Assembly (NCBI GenBank): GCA_937904375.1
Contig: CALDIG010000020.1
Span: 1-10,154, forward strand
From: an uncultured Prevotellaceae bacterium
GTDB lineage: Bacteria; Bacteroidota; Bacteroidia; Bacteroidales; Muribaculaceae
DNA length: 10,154 nt
Direction: 5' to 3'
Shown: positions 7,392 to 10,154 of the stretch, in pieces
Layout: every line of letters starts with the position of its first letter
Position numbering within the stretch: the first letter of the stretch is position 1
The notes under the pieces: generated by a model
Seen by the model: the letters and a program-made list of their open reading frames with translations, nothing else
Told to the model about the DNA's origin: nothing
Databases searched by the model: none
Position numbers and translations under genes: made by a program

Positions 7392-7399
7392 TAACTTTG
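7368..7399 (+). promoter_or_regulatory. Bacteroidetes-type promoter for the EF-G2 gene
   Basis: TAACTTTG (7392-7399) is a perfect -7 box. TTTA at 7368-7371 sits exactly 20 bases upstream and matches three of four bases of the -33 TTTG element. Transcription would start near 7405, leaving a leader of about 107 bases before the ATG. Confidence 0.7.
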
Positions 7400-7404
7400 T
7401 GGGC

Positions 7405-7511
7405 TCAAATGGCTAACCCCTGTTTTTTGGTAGTTTGGAACGCCGCTTTGGCAGGGATTATTGGAGTAAGAAGAAGTAAATTCAAATCATTTAATTTCAC
7501 TAATAATTTTC
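7405..7511 (+). promoter_or_regulatory. Long 5' leader of the EF-G2 gene, possibly structured
   Basis: The leader is longer than the roughly 15-30-base leaders predicted for the plus-strand genes at 1942 and 3880. CCCTG (7418-7422) can pair with CAGGG (7452-7456), enclosing a T-rich loop and a small GCC/GGC pairing (7442-7444 with 7450-7452). The last 45 bases before the ATG are A+T rich and unstructured, as is common for Bacteroidetes initiation sites. No known riboswitch core is recognised. Confidence 0.3.
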
Positions 7512-9674
7512 ATGAAAGTTTATAAAAGTAACGAGATTCGTAACATCTCATTATTAGGAAACAAAGGCTCGGGTAAAACCACCCTTGCCGAGTCTATCAT
7601 CTTTGACTGTGGCCTTATCAACCGCCGCGGCACTATCGACGCAGGTAACACCGTGTGTGACTATTTCCCTGTGGAGAAGGAGTATGGCAACTCGGTGTTC
7701 TCAACCATCTTCAGCGTGGAGAACAACGGCAAGAAGCTCAACTTCATCGACTGCCCAGGCATGGACGACTATGTGGGCAACATCGTTACAGCCCTCAACG
7801 TCACCGACACCGGCTTGATGCTCATCAACGGCCAGAACGCAATTGAGGTAGGTACTCAGAACCAGTATCGCACTGTGGGCAACATTAAGAAGCCTCTCAT
7901 CTTCGCCATCAACCGTCTTGACAACGATGCTGCCGACTATGACAACGCCCTCAACCAGCTGCGCGAGACCTTTGGCAACAAGGTGGTTCCCGTGCAATTC
8001 CCTGTTTCGACCGGTGCAGGCTTCAAGAGCATTGTTGACGTGATGACAATGAAGCAGTACACCTACGACGGCGACAGCGGCAAGGCTACCGTCACCGACA
8101 TCGACGCCGCCCACCAAGACCGTGCCGAGGAGCTGAACATGGCTCTCGTGGAGATGGCTGCCGAAGGCGATGAGACACTCATGGAGAAATTCCTTGAGAC
8201 CGACACCCTCAGCCCAGAGGAAATCGTTGACGGCGTGCGCAAGGGTCTTATCGACTGCAGCGTTATCCCAGTGATGTGCATCAGCGGCGAGAAGAACGTG
8301 GGCGTTGACCGCCTCATGGAATTCCTTGGCGAGGTAGTTCCCACCACCGCCGAGATGCCAGCAGTTACCGACACCGATGGCAACGAGGTGAAATGCGACC
8401 CCAACGGTCCAACAAGCCTCTTCTTCTTCAAGACCACCGTTGAGCCTCACATTGGCGAGGTTTCTTACTTCAAGGTGATGAGCGGCACCATCAAGGCCGG
8501 TACTGACCTCAACAATATGAACCGCGGCAGCAAGGAGCGCATCACACAGCTCAACACAGTGTGCGGTAGTTTGGCAAAGACTCCTATCGACGAGTTGCAG
8601 GCTGGCGACATCGGCGCAACTGTTAAGCTTAAAGACGTGCGTCGTGGCAATACCCTGAACGATAAGGATTGCGAGCGCGTTTACGACTTCATCCAATATC
8701 CCGCTCCCAAGTATCAGCGCGCTATCCGCCCGGTTAATGAGAGCGAGATTGAGAAACTTGGTCAAATCCTTAACCGCATGCACGAGGAAGACCCAACATG
8801 GCTTATTGAGCAATCTAAGGAGTTGAAGCAGACCATTATCAGCGGTCAGGGCGAACTCCACCTACGCACCCTCAAATGGCGCATCGAGAACAACGAGAAG
8901 GTTCAAATCGAGTACATCGAGCCTAAGATACCTTATCGCGAGACCATCACTAAGGCCGCTCGTGCCGACTATCGTCACAAGAAACAGTCGGGTGGTTCGG
9001 GTCAGTTTGGTGAGGTACACCTGATTATCGAGCCTTACCGTGAAGGTATGCCCGAGCCCGATGTTTACAAGTTTGGCAACCAGGAGTTCAAGATGAGCAT
9101 CCGCGACAAGCAGGAGATGGATCTCGACTGGGGTGGCAAGCTTGTGATTTACAACTGTATCGTGGGTGGTGCCATCGACGCACGCTTCATCCCCGCTATC
9201 GTGAAGGGTATCATGGACCGCATGGAGCAAGGACCATTGACTGGCTCTTATGCTCGCGACGTGCGTGTGTGCATCTACGACGGTAAGATGCACCCAGTTG
9301 ACAGTAACGAAATCTCGTTCCGTCTGGCAGCTCGTAACGCCTTCAGCAAGGCCTTCCGCGACGCTAATCCTAAGGTCCTAGAGCCTATCTACGATGTTGA
9401 GATTCTCGTGCCAAGCGATGCAATGGGTGGCGTTCAGAGCGACCTCCCCGGCCGTCGCGGCATCATGATGGATATGTCGAGTGCTAACGGTCTCGAGACC
9501 ATCAAGGCTCGCATTCCATTGAAGGAGATGGCAAGCTACTCTACCGCTTTGAGCTCTATCACTGGTGGCCGTGCTTCGTTCTCGATGAAGTTCGCAAGCT
9601 ACGAACTCGTTCCTGGCGATGTTCAGGAGAAACTCCTCAAGGAATACGAAGAGGCAAGCAAAGACGAGGATTAA
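7512..9674 (+). CDS. fusA2: Elongation factor G paralogue (EF-G2 type, atypical GTPase motifs)
   Basis: The 720-residue protein has all five EF-G domains: G (about 1-280), II (about 296-395), III (ISGQGELHLRTL, 443-454), IV (SGGSGQFGEVHLI near 493 and HPVDSNE at 594-600) and V (about 605-705). EF-G moves tRNA and mRNA through the ribosome. The G domain is unusual. The P-loop GNKGSGKT (16-23) keeps the lysine but lacks the AHIDAGKT signature. Switch I has EKEYGNS for the usual ERGIT. Switch II reads DCPGMDD, with Met84 replacing the catalytic His of DTPGHVD. G4 is NRLD instead of NKMD. This fits the Bacteroides EF-G2 group; B. thetaiotaomicron EF-G2 is reported to lack GTPase activity and to be needed during carbon starvation and gut colonisation. 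Codon use is strongly biased (AAC, GGC, CGC, ATC), suggesting high expression. It stands alone, with its own promoter and terminator. It is not a housekeeping fusA, which normally lies with rpsL/rpsG. Confidence 0.9.
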   Translation: MKVYKSNEIRNISLLGNKGSGKTTLAESIIFDCGLINRRGTIDAGNTVCDYFPVEKEYGNSVFSTIFSVENNGKKLNFIDCPGMDDYVGNIVTALNVTDTGLMLINGQNAIEVGTQNQYRTVGNIKKPLIFAINRLDNDAADYDNALNQLRETFGNKVVPVQFPVSTGAGFKSIVDVMTMKQYTYDGDSGKATVTDIDAAHQDRAEELNMALVEMAAEGDETLMEKFLETDTLSPEEIVDGVRKGLIDCSVIPVMCISGEKNVGVDRLMEFLGEVVPTTAEMPAVTDTDGNEVKCDPNGPTSLFFFKTTVEPHIGEVSYFKVMSGTIKAGTDLNNMNRGSKERITQLNTVCGSLAKTPIDELQAGDIGATVKLKDVRRGNTLNDKDCERVYDFIQYPAPKYQRAIRPVNESEIEKLGQILNRMHEEDPTWLIEQSKELKQTIISGQGELHLRTLKWRIENNEKVQIEYIEPKIPYRETITKAARADYRHKKQSGGSGQFGEVHLIIEPYREGMPEPDVYKFGNQEFKMSIRDKQEMDLDWGGKLVIYNCIVGGAIDARFIPAIVKGIMDRMEQGPLTGSYARDVRVCIYDGKMHPVDSNEISFRLAARNAFSKAFRDANPKVLEPIYDVEILVPSDAMGGVQSDLPGRRGIMMDMSSANGLETIKARIPLKEMASYSTALSSITGGRASFSMKFASYELVPGDVQEKLLKEYEEASKDED

Positions 9675-9681
9675 TATCCAC

Positions 9682-9702
9682 TCTTCTCTCTTCTCTCTTC
9701 TA
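9682..9702 (+). repeat. Three tandem copies of the 7-mer ctcttct after fusA2
   Basis: Three perfect units follow the TAA stop by 7 bases and lead into a T-run (9704-9709). It is another 7-bp-period array placed just after a stop codon, with a sequence unrelated to the one at 2493. Confidence 0.85.
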
Positions 9703-9724
9703 TTTTTTCTTACATTACAATGCT

Positions 9725-9767
9725 GAAAGGCACTTCTCATGCTTTGAGAGAAGTGCCTTTCATTTTG
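9725..9767. terminator. Strong hairpin terminator between convergent genes
   Basis: The left arm AAAGGCACTTCTC (9726-9738) pairs perfectly with 9748-9760 around a 9-base loop, with a further G-C pair outside (9725/9761), giving 14 pairs. On the plus strand it is followed by ATTTTG. It lies 50 bases after the fusA2 stop and about 57 bases beyond the end of the minus-strand gene, so it may serve both. Confidence 0.8.
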
Positions 9768-9780
9768 CTTGGTTTAGTCT

Positions 9781-9807
9781 GTAATTTGAATTTGTCGGAC
9801 AAATTAC
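9781..9807. repeat. Nested inverted repeats near the end of the minus-strand gene
   Basis: AATTTGTC (9789-9796) and GACAAATT (9798-9805) form a near-perfect palindrome around one G. An overlapping alternative pairs GTAATTTG (9781-9788) with CAAATTAC (9800-9807). The two structures exclude each other. It lies 11 bases past the stop codon of the minus-strand gene, so it is most simply a weak terminator for that gene. Confidence 0.45.
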
Positions 9808-9817
9808 CTTTTGTGGT

Positions 9818-10085
9818 TTAAGGCAGAAGCTTGCCTATCACTGTCAGTAGCGACTTCACGGAATCTTTATCAGGCACAGGGATGTTAATAGCTGTTTTTC
9901 CTGTGGTCTCGTCTTTTATGACTATAGTGTTGACCAGCTCGGCAGTTTTTCACATCTGCCACAGCCACATCATCTGTTTCGTTCTCATCGGGCATATCGC
10001 GGTCGATGGTTTCTTGCTCACCGGGTGTGGCGGCAGGCTTGGTGTCGTCTTGTTCTATAGTGTTTTTTAATTTTGAAAATTCCAT
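9818..10085 (-). pseudogene. Small gene of unknown function with a one-base frame break
   Basis: From ATG at 10085 the frame encodes MEFSKLKNTIEQDDTKP, then an acidic, Pro/Glu-rich stretch to VADVKN. After that it turns into implausible sequence (CRAGQHYSHKRRDHRKNS) and stops at TAA (9883-9885 region). Skipping one base at the run of five A (9946-9950; T on the plus strand) continues smoothly as VKTAELVNTIVIKDETTG, then KTAINIPVPDKDSVKSLLTV and IGKLLP, to a TAA at 9818-9820. This gives an 88-residue protein. The second part has no start codon of its own and meets a TGA just upstream, so it is not a separate gene. An in-frame stop upstream of 10085 fixes the start. No signal peptide, membrane segment or known domain is recognised. 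The break may be a sequencing error, a slippage event, or true decay. No clear promoter box is seen in 10086-10154. Confidence 0.65.
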
Positions 10086-10154
10086 AGTCGATGAGAAAAT
10101 TTGGCCTATTGGTCATTTTGCAGGATAAGAAGTGCCTGAAGAGCCGATTCACAC

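Noticed and set aside
7701..8861. A 386-codon open frame antisense to the EF-G2 gene
   Set aside because: Strong codon bias in the EF-G2 gene removes stops from the opposite strand. The product shows no recognisable domain, and the sense protein is certain.
7512..9674. A tetracycline ribosomal protection protein (TetQ-like) or the housekeeping EF-G
   Set aside because: TetQ-type proteins keep AHIDAGKT and the switch II His. Housekeeping fusA also keeps these and normally sits with rpsL and rpsG. Neither condition holds here.
10128..10137. The 10-mer AGAAGTGCCT repeats the right arm of the fusA2 terminator (9749-9758)
   Set aside because: The partner arm is not in the window and the sequence runs to the edge, so it may be chance or part of a structure that cannot be seen here.

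Overview
The window looks like ordinary chromosome from a Bacteroidales gut-type bacterium, possibly Muribaculaceae or Prevotellaceae. This is inferred from three things. There are -7 boxes of the Bacteroidetes form TAnnTTTG upstream of several genes. Clear Shine-Dalgarno sequences are mostly absent. The gene families are typical of the order: an EF-G2 paralogue, a Bacteroidales-type pRiA4b ORF-3 family protein, and a TPR protein with a long middle linker. I see no rRNA, tRNA, CRISPR array, transposase or phage gene.

Layout from left to right. A short AT-rich leader with a long imperfect hairpin (14-49) precedes an AlkD-type DNA alkylation repair protein (72-854). A ten-helix EamA/DMT permease (881-1765) follows 26 bases later and probably shares its transcript. 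An AT-rich gap with a promoter leads to an acidic pRiA4b ORF-3-like protein (1942-2493), which ends in a 7-bp tandem repeat and a good intrinsic terminator (2569-2593). Convergent to it is aldose 1-epimerase galM (2616-3680, minus). A divergent promoter region separates galM from a secreted protein with two META/HslJ-like domains (3880-4761) and a large exported TPR protein (about 4889-7144), which probably form a two-gene envelope operon. The 367-base gap after the TPR gene holds a 16-bp tandem array and then a promoter and roughly 107-nt leader for an EF-G paralogue (7512-9674). That gene ends in a strong hairpin terminator. On the minus strand at the right end is a small unknown gene (9818-10085) whose reading frame is broken by one base at a run of five A.

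Three points deserve attention. First, the EF-G-like protein has Met where the GTPase-activating switch II His should be, together with altered G1, G2 and G4 motifs. This fits the Bacteroides EF-G2 group, reported to support translocation without GTP hydrolysis during carbon starvation. Second, the frame break in the small right-hand gene is explained exactly by one extra A. Third, short-period tandem repeats, each with a different unit, sit at almost every gene boundary. One 8/16-bp family appears on both sides of the TPR gene in opposite orientation and runs into its signal-peptide coding region, where no ATG start exists. I did not find a convincing new multi-gene system.
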